Under the pieces are notes generated by a model. The model was not told the origin of the DNA and ran no database searches. It saw only the letters and a list, made by a program, of their open reading frames with translations. 55,483 nt of DNA from the NCBI GenBank assembly GCA_017889625.1, contig JAGGAD010000008.1, positions 1-55,483 of the forward strand, in the 5' to 3' direction. This document shows positions 26,247 to 35,375 of the stretch, piece after piece. The DNA is from Bacillota bacterium. Its GTDB lineage: Bacteria > Bacillota > Negativicutes > Sporomusales > CTSoil-080. Made by a program: the position numbers and the translations under genes. The first letter of the stretch is position 1. The number at the start of each line of letters is the position of its first letter.

Positions 26247-27464
26247 GTGGTTGAAATGTTGAGAGAAGGGATTTGCTTGAAGATGGATGCTAAACTAGAA
26301 CAAGGTTCTTCGCTCTGGTCTAGGGATTTTAGTATCTTGTTTTTATCTAATTTTCTTTTGTTTTTTGGCTCGGAAATTCTCACACCGGTCCTGACGGTAT
26401 ATATGGCCCAGAACGGCGTAAATAATGTCCAAATTGGGATAGTTATGGGTAGCTTTACTTTTTCGGCCATTATCATTCGTGTTTTGGCGATTAAAGTTAC
26501 TGAATACTTTGGCAAAAGAACATTTCTATTTGCCGGATTATTGCTATGCGCTGTGGCCGCAGGTTGGTATTATTGGACAACTGCGATAGTATTAATACTA
26601 TCGCTTAGGGTGTTGCATGGCTTGGGGTTTGGTGCGGCAACAACGTTGTATGGTGCTATGGTATCAAATGCAATTCCTATAACCAGACTGGGGGAAGGAA
26701 TGGGCTTTTTCGGTACTGGCATTACCATTGCGGCTGCTATTGGCCCGTTTTTGGGAGCAATAGCTATTGCGAGTCCTAATTATCCCTGGGTGTTTATTTT
26801 ATCTGCCGGATTGAGCGTTTTGACGATAATTCTTAGTCTGTTTACAATAACTGGACGAGAGTCAGAAGACAACGAAAAAAAGTCAGGTAGTCCAATTTCT
26901 CTGGCTAATTTCATTGAAATTAAAGCGCTGTTTCCTTCAATTCTGGCATTGATCTTCGGAGTTTCAATGGCCGGGATGTTTACTTTTATGGTATTGTTTG
27001 GTACAGAAGCTAACATAGAAAGTATTGGTATATTTTTCCTAATTAATTCTTTGGCGGAGTTAATAATCCGCCCGATAGCAGGGCGCTTATATGATAAACG
27101 GGGGCATTTTTTGTTATTGGTACTAGGTGCTTTATTTTGTGGGGTTGGGACAGTTATTTTGCCTATTACTAAAGGTTTGCCATTGCTTATTGGTGCTTCA
27201 ACTTTGTATGGTGTTGGTGTGGGAATGCTCTTTCCGGTGTTGGAAACATGGGCGCTCAAGTCTGTGACTCCGGATCGCCGGGTTGCGGCAAACGCGACTT
27301 TTTATAACTTTCTTGATATTGGTGTTGGCCTAGGTTCAGTAATTTTGGGCATTATCGCACAGGCAACTAATTATGCTACGATGTATTTATATTCAAGTCT
27401 AGTTTTTGTCCTATTTTTATTGGTATATTCAACTTATTATATTAAACCGAATGTATCATCATAA
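26247..27464 (+). CDS. MFS family transporter
   Basis: This 405-residue major facilitator carrier has about 12 helices, with FFGSEILTPVLTVYM in helix 1 and a charged mid-loop (GRESEDNEKKSGS). The second-half signature GRLYDKRGHFLLLVLG is clear. It resembles drug or sugar efflux permeases; the substrate is unknown. ATG 26247 gives the longest form; TTG 26268 (GAAGGGA upstream) and ATG 26283 are also possible. It stands alone. Confidence 0.85.
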   Translation: MVEMLREGICLKMDAKLEQGSSLWSRDFSILFLSNFLLFFGSEILTPVLTVYMAQNGVNNVQIGIVMGSFTFSAIIIRVLAIKVTEYFGKRTFLFAGLLLCAVAAGWYYWTTAIVLILSLRVLHGLGFGAATTLYGAMVSNAIPITRLGEGMGFFGTGITIAAAIGPFLGAIAIASPNYPWVFILSAGLSVLTIILSLFTITGRESEDNEKKSGSPISLANFIEIKALFPSILALIFGVSMAGMFTFMVLFGTEANIESIGIFFLINSLAELIIRPIAGRLYDKRGHFLLLVLGALFCGVGTVILPITKGLPLLIGASTLYGVGVGMLFPVLETWALKSVTPDRRVAANATFYNFLDIGVGLGSVILGIIAQATNYATMYLYSSLVFVLFLLVYSTYYIKPNVSS

Positions 27465-27701
27465 CTGCTCAAGTTAAGACTGCATATAATAAAGCTATTG
27501 TGTGTCGCAGAGTAAAAAGTAAAGGAGTATCATCGTGTGGAGTCTTTGTTGCAGTTAAAGGCGTCGCTGACAGAATGATTGCCGGATTTGATGTTTATGC
27601 GCTATCATGATAGGCTTCAAACTTAGCCTTCCAGGATGGCGATTTTTTATGTCGATTGAGGTGATTTCTTGTTGGATAGGGTTATATCAGTTTGATTAAT
27701 T

Positions 27702-27710
27702 TGGTATAAT
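27702..27710 (+). promoter_or_regulatory. Extended -10 promoter element of the CoaC-like gene
   Basis: TGG-TATAAT matches the extended -10 consensus (TGn-TATAAT), with no good -35. Transcription would start near 27717, leaving a short leader before ATG 27748. An upstream ATG at 27709 overlaps the -10 box and is therefore unlikely to be the start. Bases 27465-27701 show no clear gene. Confidence 0.65.
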
Positions 27711-27747
27711 GGTTAAAAAATACAAATATAGAAAAGAGATAGAGGAT

Positions 27748-28299
27748 ATGTTAAAAGGGAAAAATGTTGTAGTTGGGGTGACGGGCGGTAGTCCGGCATA
27801 TAAGGCTGCGGATATTGTGAGCAAATTAGTAGCGCTGCATGCCAATGTAGATGTAATTATGACTAATAGTGCCACGAAATTTATTACGCCGCTGACGTTT
27901 CGTAATGCGTCGGGAAATCCGGTTGTTGATGATCAATTCGCCAATCCGGTTGTGTGGAACAAGGAGCATAAAAAGCTTTCTGATAAAGCGGATTTATTGC
28001 TGATAGCACCTGCAACGGCTAATATTATCGGAAAAGCGGCCAACGGCATAGCGGATGATATGTTGTCTACCACTATTCTGTCAACCGAGGCGATAACTGT
28101 TTTTGCTCCCCATATGAATCCGAAAATGTATCAAAAAGCGGTAGTGCAAAGGAACCTGAAAACTTTGCGAGACGACGGATGCCAAATTATTCAGCAGGAA
28201 AAAATAATGCCCAGTGGTAAGACGTTGTATAGTCTGCTTGCAGATGTCGATTTTATTATTCAAGAAGTAACTAGGCTGCTGATGGCAGAAGATAGGTAA
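27748..28299 (+). CDS. Flavoprotein of the phosphopantothenoylcysteine decarboxylase (CoaC/HFCD) family
   Basis: This 183-residue protein is a standalone HFCD flavoprotein: VVVGVTGGSPAYKA phosphate loop, TNSATKFITPLTF, the catalytic-histidine region (WNKEHKKLSDKADLLLIAPATANIIGKAANGIADD) and the PHMNPKMY variant of the PxMNxxMW motif. The usual substrate lid with ACG is replaced by MPSGKTL, so the lid cysteine used by CoaC is missing. No CoaB ligase domain follows. It may decarboxylate another cysteine-derived substrate (as in peptide maturation) or act as another flavoprotein. ATG 27748 starts the family-conserved part. Confidence 0.82.
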   Translation: MLKGKNVVVGVTGGSPAYKAADIVSKLVALHANVDVIMTNSATKFITPLTFRNASGNPVVDDQFANPVVWNKEHKKLSDKADLLLIAPATANIIGKAANGIADDMLSTTILSTEAITVFAPHMNPKMYQKAVVQRNLKTLRDDGCQIIQQEKIMPSGKTLYSLLADVDFIIQEVTRLLMAEDR

Positions 28300-28476
28300 G
28301 CTGTTAGAAGAAAATCGGTTTTTGGTATATTTAAGTTGCGGTAGGCGTATAATTATAGAGAATATTTTCTAGCGGTTAGTCATACAATTAATTCCCATAT
28401 AATGGTTGACGTTTATTAAATAGAGGGATAATATATTAATGGTAGGAGTATAATGTCAGAACGGAGTTGACTTAGC

Positions 28477-28674
28477 GTGAGAACTGACAAAGATTTATTT
28501 GCAATCTTAGACAGAGAGCCGCTAAAGGTTGTTATAACCGAAGAAACCCGTAATGAGACCCTGCGAATGTCGGAACGTTGCCGGGGGTCGGTTCGTCTTG
28601 CTACGGGAAGATTTTATACCGACAAAGAATATGAGGAGAAACGGCGCTTGGTATATGGCACTGCTCTTCGATAA
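28477..28674 (+). CDS. Small hypothetical protein (65 residues)
   Basis: I do not recognise it. The product is highly charged (15 Arg/Lys, 12 Asp/Glu) and without a membrane segment. It starts at GTG with GGAG about 10 bases upstream. It ends 12 bases before the next gene, so the two are probably co-transcribed. A 5-codon open frame with its own site (ATG 28453 to TGA 28470) lies just before it. It could be a small regulator. Confidence 0.55.
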   Translation: MRTDKDLFAILDREPLKVVITEETRNETLRMSERCRGSVRLATGRFYTDKEYEEKRRLVYGTALR

Positions 28675-28686
28675 TTTGAGGGGTTC

Positions 28687-29367
28687 ATGACTCATAAGGA
28701 GTATTTGCATTTAATTTTTCGGATAAATGCTTCTACACAAATGCTTTTTGCTATTGTAGAAGAGTTCGAGTTTAAAATGTATATGGGACCTATTAATGAG
28801 CAAAGAAATGCGCACACTCATTTGCTTCGGGCGTTGGCCGCAATCGAAGGGTTTAAAGGTGATGCTGAAGAACCTTATATAGTAGATAATTTGAAAAGCG
28901 CAGTAAACCATGAGTATCGCGCTTTTTATGATGTTGCTGACTGGTTTACGTTAAAGATGCGTGAGGAAATTATTAATACTTTAAAACCATATTCTGATCA
29001 AGCCATTCAGATGGCCCTACCAAAGTATTTTTCTGAGTATTCTCCTAAAATCGAGGGACTCTCGACTGAAATTGCAAGGTTGCGATTAAAGAAAGATGTT
29101 GGCAATGGTGATCTTAGTGTACATTTAGAGCCTTATGAAAAAATAGTTCGTGAACTATGGGAAATTTATAAAATAATCACTTCCCGTAAAGCGGTGCTGG
29201 CTGATGTTGCTATCCGCCAAAGCCGAGGCGCAAAGCAGAATGCCTGGCGTCTGTGGCGTGGTTCGATAGTAATTGCAATTTTAACTTTTATATTGACACA
29301 ATGTTGGAACAGTTGGGGCTCGTTATATTCAGCGGCTGAAACTGTATGGAAATCCATAGCAAAATAA
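28687..29367 (+). CDS. Hypothetical tail-anchored membrane protein
   Basis: The 226-residue product is not a family I recognise. Most of it is helical and charged (residues 1-185), with one hydrophobic segment near the C-terminus (GSIVIAILTFILTQCW, about 197-212), which suggests a cytoplasmic domain anchored to the inner membrane. It has a GAGGGG site close upstream, follows the 65-residue gene closely and is followed by a terminator, so these two form a small operon. Confidence 0.7.
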   Translation: MTHKEYLHLIFRINASTQMLFAIVEEFEFKMYMGPINEQRNAHTHLLRALAAIEGFKGDAEEPYIVDNLKSAVNHEYRAFYDVADWFTLKMREEIINTLKPYSDQAIQMALPKYFSEYSPKIEGLSTEIARLRLKKDVGNGDLSVHLEPYEKIVRELWEIYKIITSRKAVLADVAIRQSRGAKQNAWRLWRGSIVIAILTFILTQCWNSWGSLYSAAETVWKSIAK

Positions 29368-29384
29368 AATCTGTGATGAAAACA

Positions 29385-29407
29385 AACCCGGGACAAGTTC
29401 CCGGGTT
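29385..29407 (+). terminator. Terminator after the hypothetical membrane protein gene
   Basis: A 9-bp GC-rich stem (29385-29393 with 29399-29407) has loop CAAGT and is followed by AAATATTTTT. Confidence 0.82.
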
Positions 29408-29565
29408 AAATATTTTTATAGAGCAGGCTAAATTATACAACAATTGACTTAAGATAAGAAGCTTGATATTCTGGAGAAAAGTAAAAATGGATAGGCAAAG
29501 CGCGGCGTTTGTGTAATAAGTTGGGAAGTGTTACGAAGGTTTAGTGAAGGAGTAATTTATTTTCT

Positions 29566-32500
29566 ATGATAACTACCGAATGGATTAAGGCAGCGGCAGC
29601 TAATGGACCTTCATACAGCCGGGGGTATCAGTATTATCGTAATGGTTATGTGAAGAAATTGCAGTTGTTGGAAGACGGGTTAACTTTACAAGCAAGAGTA
29701 AGGGGTGGGGATTTATACGCTATAGCGCTTGAGATCAACGAAAAATATCAAATTTCAGGCTACAGTTGCAACTGTCCGGCATTTAGTTCGTATTATGGTG
29801 CCTGTAAGCATATTGTAGCCGCGATGTTAGCCCTTAAAGATGAGTGGAGTTACTATTTCCCGGAGGATGTGTTTGGCGAGGTGATGCCATTAGCCAGAAC
29901 GGCACCTGTAAAGAAAACACCTGCTTTTTTGCCGTCGGCACAAGCTTTTTTGCGTTTTTTCTGCAATGAAGCTACCAATATATCTGCCTCTACCGGGAAA
30001 AAGCAGGTAACGCTATTACCGACATTGTTTTTTGTTAAGGGGTCGCAAAAGCGCAGTTGGCTGGAATTCACGATCGGTACTGACCGGATGTATGTTTTAA
30101 AGGATATTTCACAGCTTCTTGTTGCGGTTCAAAGCGGAAAGACGATAAGTTACGGCAAAAATTTTGTTTTTGATCCACGGCTGATGGAATTTGATCTCCG
30201 CTCACAAGTTATCATTGATCTGATGCAGCAGGTTTATACGGAAGATCAGCAACGCGCTGATTGGTCATTTTCGAATGCGGTGTCGGCTGTGAATGCACGT
30301 CAACTCAGACTGACTAATACTATTCTATGCAAATTTCTGGCGGCAGTTGGTGAACAGCCTTTTTCAGCAAATATAGCAGGAAATCAGGAAACTGCGATTA
30401 GGGTTATAAACGGAAGGCCTCCGGTGAATATTGTTGTAAAAGCGGCTGAAGAGGGAATTTCTTTGGCTCTCAATATAGATGCTATTTATGGTCTTGATAC
30501 AGCGTGTAAATATATTTATTACAAACAATATATTTATGAAGTGGATGGGGAGTTTTCCCGTTACATAAAGCCATTGTTAGAGTGCTTTGGTGAAACCGAA
30601 GGCGGAAAAGTATTTATTCCTACGGCGGCGGCAACAAATTTTTTTACCGCGGCGTTGCCATCACTTGAAACAATTGGTTCAGTAAATGTGGAACCGGAGG
30701 TATATAATCGTTTCCAACGTGAACCATTGGAAAGTCGGGTATATTTTGATAAATCCGGCGAGGGGATGAGTGCCCGGATTGAGTTTCATTATGGTGAACT
30801 TATTATTAATCCGGTAAAAGCTGTTAGTGATAATGAAACAAAAATCAATGATCAATGGCTATTGCGGGAAATTGCAGAGGAAGCTCGTTTGGTGACCATC
30901 TTCCGGCGGTATGGTTTTAGTGTTGAAAATGATTCTTTTGTGCAGGCTGATGAAGAGGCAACTTATGAATTTTTGCAGCACGGCTTACCTGAACTTCAGG
31001 ATATGGCAGACATATTTTATTCGGATGGTTTTAAATCGGTAGCAATTAAACGCCCAGGAAAGTTTGCTGCGGGGGTAAAACTGAACAAAGATACCGATCT
31101 GCTTGAGTTTTCCTTGCAGTTTGTGGAGGTGTCGCCGCAAGAACTTTGGTCATTAATTGGATCTTATAAACTGAAAAAAAAATATCATCGTTTGGCTGAT
31201 GGATCGTTTATTCCCCTGGATTCACCGGATTTTCAGATCGCTGCCCGCTTAATTGATCAGCTTAGCTTAAAGCCGGCCGATCTTGAGAAGCGTGAGATTG
31301 AACTGCCGAAATATCGGGCTCTTTATTTGGATAGTCTAGCCCGGGAATCAAATGATTTTTCTATGGAACGAAACAGCTCGTTTCGGAAGATGGTTCAGGA
31401 TGTCAGAGAACCACGGGATACGGAGTATGTTCTCCCCGAGGGAATAAATGGTACGCTTCGCGGATACCAGAAAACCGGGTTTAGATGGCTCAAATCGCTT
31501 GCTGAATACGGCTTTGGTGGTATTCTGGCTGATGATATGGGACTGGGAAAGACGCTGCAAGTACTTGCGTTTATTTTGTCCGAAAAGAGAAATGGGCAAA
31601 AACCGTCAATCGTTATTGCGCCAACCTCGCTTGTTTATAATTGGCAGGAGGAGGCTGCCAAATTTGTGCCTGATCTTAACGTGGTCGTGATATCTGGTCA
31701 GCAAGACGAAAGACATGAACTTTTTCGAGATATTATGGCGGCTGATCTTGTGGTGACATCGTATGGACTGATTAAACGAGATATTGAGCTTTATGCGGAT
31801 AAAGAGTTCGGGTACTGCTTTTTGGATGAAGCACAGCATGTAAAGAATCCTAATACGATGAATGCTAAATCTGTGAAAAAAATTAGAGCAAAAAACTATT
31901 TCGCGCTTACGGGAACCCCGATTGAAAATACGTTGACTGAGTTATGGTCTATATTTGATTTTTTAATGCCGGGATACTTGTTAAGCCATAAGGCGTTTAG
32001 TAAGCGCTTCGAAGCGCCTATCGTAAAAAACAAAGACCAGGAGGCAATGGTTGAGCTTAGTCGGTATATGAACCCCTTTATTTTACGGCGGATGAAGCGG
32101 GAAGTGTTGCATGAACTGCCGGAAAAGGTTGAAAGTAAGCTGAGCAATGAAATGACTGCGGAACAGTCTAAGGTTTATGCCGGTTGGCTGCTTAAGGCCC
32201 GGGCTGAAATGGAGGGCGAAATACAGAAGAACGGTTTTGAAAAAAGCCAGATTAAGATATTATCACTGCTTACTCGTTTGCGCCAGATTTGCTGTCATCC
32301 GTCGTTGTTTATTGAAAATTACCAGGGTGGAAGCGGCAAATTGGATATGCTGGAAGAGATTATCAACGATGCTATTGGCGGTGGGCATAGAATATTGCTT
32401 TTTTCCCAGTTCACCGGGATGTTGGGGCTTATTAAAGATAAATTGGGTGAACTTGATATACCGTATTTTTATTTGGATGGGGCGACCAAGGCGGAGGAAC

Positions 32501-32850
32501 GCATTAGGCTGGTTCGTGCTTTTAACGGTGGAGAAATGGACATTTTTCTGATATCACTGAAAGCGGGAGGAACCGGGTTAAATCTTACTGGAGCGGATGT
32601 GGTTATTCATTATGATCCATGGTGGAATCCTGCGGTAGAAGATCAGGCAACAGACCGGGCTTATCGAATTGGACAGAAAAAATCTGTGCAGGTTTATAAG
32701 CTGATTACTAAAAATACTATTGAAGAAAAAATTTATATATTGCAGCAGAAAAAGAAGGAATTGATCGATAATCTTATTAAGCCGGGCGAAAATTTTATCT
32801 CTAAGATGAGTGAGTCCGAAATACGAGGGTTATTTGATCTGACTTTTTAG
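29566..32850 (+). CDS. SNF2 family DNA translocase/helicase with SWIM zinc finger
   Basis: This 1094-residue protein has a SWIM zinc finger at about 68-82 (C68-x-C70-x9-C80-x-H82), a long SNF2-associated middle region (about 130-600) and a C-terminal SF2 ATPase core. Motif I is DDMGLGKT (near 651), motif II DEAQ (near 753), motif III TGTPIEN, and the helicase C domain has LFSQFTGM, SLKAGGTGLNLTGAD and DQATDRAYRIGQ. Bacterial members of this SWF/SNF group remodel nucleic acid-protein complexes; the exact role is unsettled. No methylase, nuclease or other defence gene is adjacent. It starts at an ATG after a purine-rich stretch. Confidence 0.92.
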   Translation: MITTEWIKAAAANGPSYSRGYQYYRNGYVKKLQLLEDGLTLQARVRGGDLYAIALEINEKYQISGYSCNCPAFSSYYGACKHIVAAMLALKDEWSYYFPEDVFGEVMPLARTAPVKKTPAFLPSAQAFLRFFCNEATNISASTGKKQVTLLPTLFFVKGSQKRSWLEFTIGTDRMYVLKDISQLLVAVQSGKTISYGKNFVFDPRLMEFDLRSQVIIDLMQQVYTEDQQRADWSFSNAVSAVNARQLRLTNTILCKFLAAVGEQPFSANIAGNQETAIRVINGRPPVNIVVKAAEEGISLALNIDAIYGLDTACKYIYYKQYIYEVDGEFSRYIKPLLECFGETEGGKVFIPTAAATNFFTAALPSLETIGSVNVEPEVYNRFQREPLESRVYFDKSGEGMSARIEFHYGELIINPVKAVSDNETKINDQWLLREIAEEARLVTIFRRYGFSVENDSFVQADEEATYEFLQHGLPELQDMADIFYSDGFKSVAIKRPGKFAAGVKLNKDTDLLEFSLQFVEVSPQELWSLIGSYKLKKKYHRLADGSFIPLDSPDFQIAARLIDQLSLKPADLEKREIELPKYRALYLDSLARESNDFSMERNSSFRKMVQDVREPRDTEYVLPEGINGTLRGYQKTGFRWLKSLAEYGFGGILADDMGLGKTLQVLAFILSEKRNGQKPSIVIAPTSLVYNWQEEAAKFVPDLNVVVISGQQDERHELFRDIMAADLVVTSYGLIKRDIELYADKEFGYCFLDEAQHVKNPNTMNAKSVKKIRAKNYFALTGTPIENTLTELWSIFDFLMPGYLLSHKAFSKRFEAPIVKNKDQEAMVELSRYMNPFILRRMKREVLHELPEKVESKLSNEMTAEQSKVYAGWLLKARAEMEGEIQKNGFEKSQIKILSLLTRLRQICCHPSLFIENYQGGSGKLDMLEEIINDAIGGGHRILLFSQFTGMLGLIKDKLGELDIPYFYLDGATKAEERIRLVRAFNGGEMDIFLISLKAGGTGLNLTGADVVIHYDPWWNPAVEDQATDRAYRIGQKKSVQVYKLITKNTIEEKIYILQQKKKELIDNLIKPGENFISKMSESEIRGLFDLTF

Positions 32851-33190
32851 AAAACACCAACATCACGAACCTGTATCTGGTGGCAAGTATTGGCAACTTT
32901 GGCTCCCGCAATGAAATTATCCAGGGGGTTACTCTAATAATCTGATATTATTAGACAATTATTTCGCCAGTTTTAAGGATTTAGATTTAGACAGTTTTTT
33001 CAACAGCGCCAGCGACGGTAACCTTAATCATATAGACAATTAGCCGCCTTGTCCAAACATAAAAAACTACCGGTGACAATAATGACCACGGGGGACACAA
33101 ACGCTCCCGTGCCAAGGGTATAGTGGCAAGTTTTGGCAATAATTATATCGGCCGACCTAGTATTCATCCCGGCAAAGCTGGCAAATAATA
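32851..33190 (+). pseudogene. Degraded remnant of an Asn/Gly-rich repeat protein
   Basis: Between the helicase and the small RNA there is coding-like sequence in shifting frames. It reads NTNITNLYLVASIGNFGSRNEIIQG, then in another frame DNYFASFKDLDLDSFFNSASDGNLNHIDN before a stop, then VASFGNNYIGRPSIHPGKAGK. The VAS-GN repetition and Asn/Gly content suggest a surface or beta-helix-type repeat protein broken by frameshifts and stops. No start or ribosome site is recognisable. Bases 33191-33365 show nothing further. Confidence 0.5.
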
Positions 33191-33371
33191 TGAGCTGTCC
33201 AATCAAGTTTTATCAGATAGTACGACTAATCGTGAAGATAGCGGGAATTCAAAAGTGATCAGAGTTACTGTAAGAATGTAGCTAAATCGGTGTACAGAAA
33301 GCAAAACACAGCAAAAGCAAGTGATACGTCATGTATGGGAAGTGGATAATGTGGAAAAGGTCATTTTGTAC

Positions 33372-33400
33372 TTGCTTCTTGTGTAGTAATGGATTATAAT
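33372..33400 (+). promoter_or_regulatory. Sigma-A-type promoter of the structured RNA
   Basis: TTGCTT (33372-33377), a 17-base spacer and a perfect TATAAT (33395-33400) predict a start near 33407, about 300 bases before the cyclase gene. Confidence 0.7.
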
Positions 33401-33406
33401 GCAAGT

Positions 33407-33550
33407 AAGATATTAACAATAACTGGATATGATTGTGGGTCGCTTGTATTAAGGATCAAGAAAAAATCTTGCTCTTGAATAGTTCAAGCCCAGCTCATTA
33501 CAGTACGACAACTTAGGTTGTTGTATGGTTGTGAGCTGGGCTTTTTGTTT
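33407..33550 (+). ncRNA. Candidate small RNA or attenuated leader, about 145 nt
   Basis: The stretch starts just after a good promoter and ends in a strong terminator. A 12-bp stem (33486-33497 with 33532-33543) encloses a second 9-bp hairpin (TACGACAAC/GTTGTTGTA) and is followed by a T tract. Upstream there is a smaller repeat, CAAGA...TCTTG. It has no open frame worth noting. Either it is an independent RNA, or it is the 5' leader of the cyclase operon stopped by attenuation. I could not match it to a known riboswitch class or to 6S RNA. Confidence 0.55.
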
Positions 33551-33707
33551 TATCATGGTAGTGGCGTCGATGTTCCGGTTGATTTTAGCCTAGCGAAGAA
33601 TCAGCCGCTATTTAGATAGCATAGTTGGGAGGATTTTTTAGTAGTCAAGAAAAGCATTTTAGGGTTATAAGGTTAAAAAATTTACTAAAAGGGAGAGGAA
33701 TATTAAT

Positions 33708-34514
33708 ATGTCATTTGTTACTGACCCCTACTCAGGTCTGCAATTATTAGAACTCAGCCATGTTTGGGGCCATGGTGTACCATCTTACCCCGGACAAGCT
33801 GATGTAAAGATGTTTCGTGCCGTAAAACATGCGCAACATGGGGTTTTAGCATGGAAAATTAATACGGTGATGCATACCGGAACGCATATGAATGCTCCTT
33901 TGCACCTTATTCAGCGTGGGGCTGATTTATCTGAAATTACTGAAGATCGTTTTTTTGGTAATGGTGTTGTTTTGAGTATTCCTAAAGGCAGCTATGAAGT
34001 GATTACTGCTGAAGATTTGGCAGCTGCCAATCCGAAAGTTCAGCGAGGCGATATTGTTGTGATTGTCACCGGCTGGCATCATAAATATTCTGATGCTTTA
34101 GAATATTATGGAGAGTCGCCGGGATTAAGCAAAGATGCTGCTGAATGGCTGGTAGAAAAAGAGTGTAAACTGGTTGCGGTTGATACTCAGCAGATAGATC
34201 ATCCTTTAGCGACTTCGTTAGGGCCTAACCGCGGTGGACCAACGATGCGGCGTTTAGCTGATAGTTATCAAAAGGCTACAGGGCTTGATCCCAAAAAAGA
34301 GCACGGTGAGTGGAATATTGCTCACAAAACTCTTTTAGGTGCGGGAATTCCAACGATTGAACAAGTAGGCGGTGAAGTTGATCTGTTGGCGGGGAAAAGG
34401 GCTACGTTTGTGGCTACACCGTGGAAATTCAAACATGGGGATGCCTGTCCGGTAAGATTTGTAGCGATTATCGATTCAGTGGGTAATTGTCGGATTGATT
34501 CGGGAAATCAATGA
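33708..34514 (+). CDS. Cyclase family metal hydrolase, paralogue 1
   Basis: This 268-residue protein belongs to the cyclase/kynurenine formamidase-like family (amide or lactone hydrolysis with a divalent metal). The signature HxGTHxDxPxH appears as HTGTHMNAPLH (H56, H60, N62, H66), with Asn replacing the metal-ligand Asp. Other conserved parts are the ITAEDL and DIVVIVTGW segments. It has a strong GGGAGAGG site and lies 24 bases before a second paralogue. The pair is probably an operon behind the structured RNA. Loss of the Asp may alter metal binding or make it a partner subunit. Confidence 0.88.
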   Translation: MSFVTDPYSGLQLLELSHVWGHGVPSYPGQADVKMFRAVKHAQHGVLAWKINTVMHTGTHMNAPLHLIQRGADLSEITEDRFFGNGVVLSIPKGSYEVITAEDLAAANPKVQRGDIVVIVTGWHHKYSDALEYYGESPGLSKDAAEWLVEKECKLVAVDTQQIDHPLATSLGPNRGGPTMRRLADSYQKATGLDPKKEHGEWNIAHKTLLGAGIPTIEQVGGEVDLLAGKRATFVATPWKFKHGDACPVRFVAIIDSVGNCRIDSGNQ

Positions 34515-34538
34515 TTTATAAGCGAGAGGAGTAACAAC

Positions 34539-35321
34539 ATGAGCCTTCAGATATATAATTTAAGCCATAATTTTGAGCAGTTTATGCCAGAATGGCCCTC
34601 AAGTCCTGGCGTTAACGTGACGGTTAATAAATTTCATGCTAGGGATGGCCTATATGAAGTAAATTGGGAGGGAATTATGCATCGCGGAACGCATATGGAT
34701 GCGCCGCTTCATGTCACTGAAAATACGCCTGATATTACCGGTTATCCTTTGTGGCAGCTTTGTGGCACAGGGGTGGCTGTATCTATACCCAAAGGGAAAT
34801 GGGGCCTTATTACGGCTGAAGATCTCGAAAATGCCCGCCCGAAAATCCAGGAAGGCGATATTGTTATGATTAATACTGGATTTCATCATAAATGGGCGGA
34901 TACTGATGAATATTTTGCCTATGGTTGCGGTATTTATCGGGATGGTGCCCAATGGCTAGTTGATAAAAAGGTGAAATTGGTTGGCTATGGACATCAGGCT
35001 AATGACCATCCGATAGCGACTAAATTAGTTGATCATGGCCTTGGTCCTACTCAGCCGCAGCTAATTGAAGAGTGGAAAAAAGAGTATGGTCGTGATCCAA
35101 AAGTCGATTTTCCTGATTGGGAGGCTGGTCATAAAACTCTAATGGTCAAAGGTGGTATTCCTGGTATAGAAAATATTGGCGGTGATTTGGATAAGGTTAC
35201 CGGCAAACGGTGCTTTTTTATGGCTTTCCCTTGGCGTTGGGAAGGCGGGGATGGTTGTATCGTTCGCGTTCTTGCGATCACTGATCCTGAACAGAAATTT
35301 CGTTTTGAGGCAGGAAAATAA
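34539..35321 (+). CDS. Cyclase family metal hydrolase, paralogue 2
   Basis: This 260-residue member of the same family keeps the complete signature, HRGTHMDAPLH (H48, H52, D54, H58). It shares segment order with its upstream neighbour (IPKG.W.LITAEDL, GDIVMINTGFHHKW, G.GP.). It is expected to be the catalytically competent copy. Substrates in this family include N-formylkynurenine and other amides or cyclic compounds; the local genes do not tell which. GAGAGGAG lies upstream of ATG. A terminator follows. Confidence 0.9.
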   Translation: MSLQIYNLSHNFEQFMPEWPSSPGVNVTVNKFHARDGLYEVNWEGIMHRGTHMDAPLHVTENTPDITGYPLWQLCGTGVAVSIPKGKWGLITAEDLENARPKIQEGDIVMINTGFHHKWADTDEYFAYGCGIYRDGAQWLVDKKVKLVGYGHQANDHPIATKLVDHGLGPTQPQLIEEWKKEYGRDPKVDFPDWEAGHKTLMVKGGIPGIENIGGDLDKVTGKRCFFMAFPWRWEGGDGCIVRVLAITDPEQKFRFEAGK

Positions 35322-35375
35322 GCTTAAAGATTTAAAAATTAATTTTAGCAGCAAGATATTTGCTGAGATGTTATT

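Noticed and set aside
27540-27610. Coding-like stretch GVFVAVKGVADRMIAGFDVYALS
   Set aside because: Too short, with no start or ribosome site in frame and no repeat of the pattern nearby; not enough to call a pseudogene.
29566-32850. SNF2 helicase as part of a phage-defence island
   Set aside because: No methylase, nuclease, sensor or phospholipase D gene is adjacent; SWIM/SNF2 proteins of this kind also occur as ordinary single genes.
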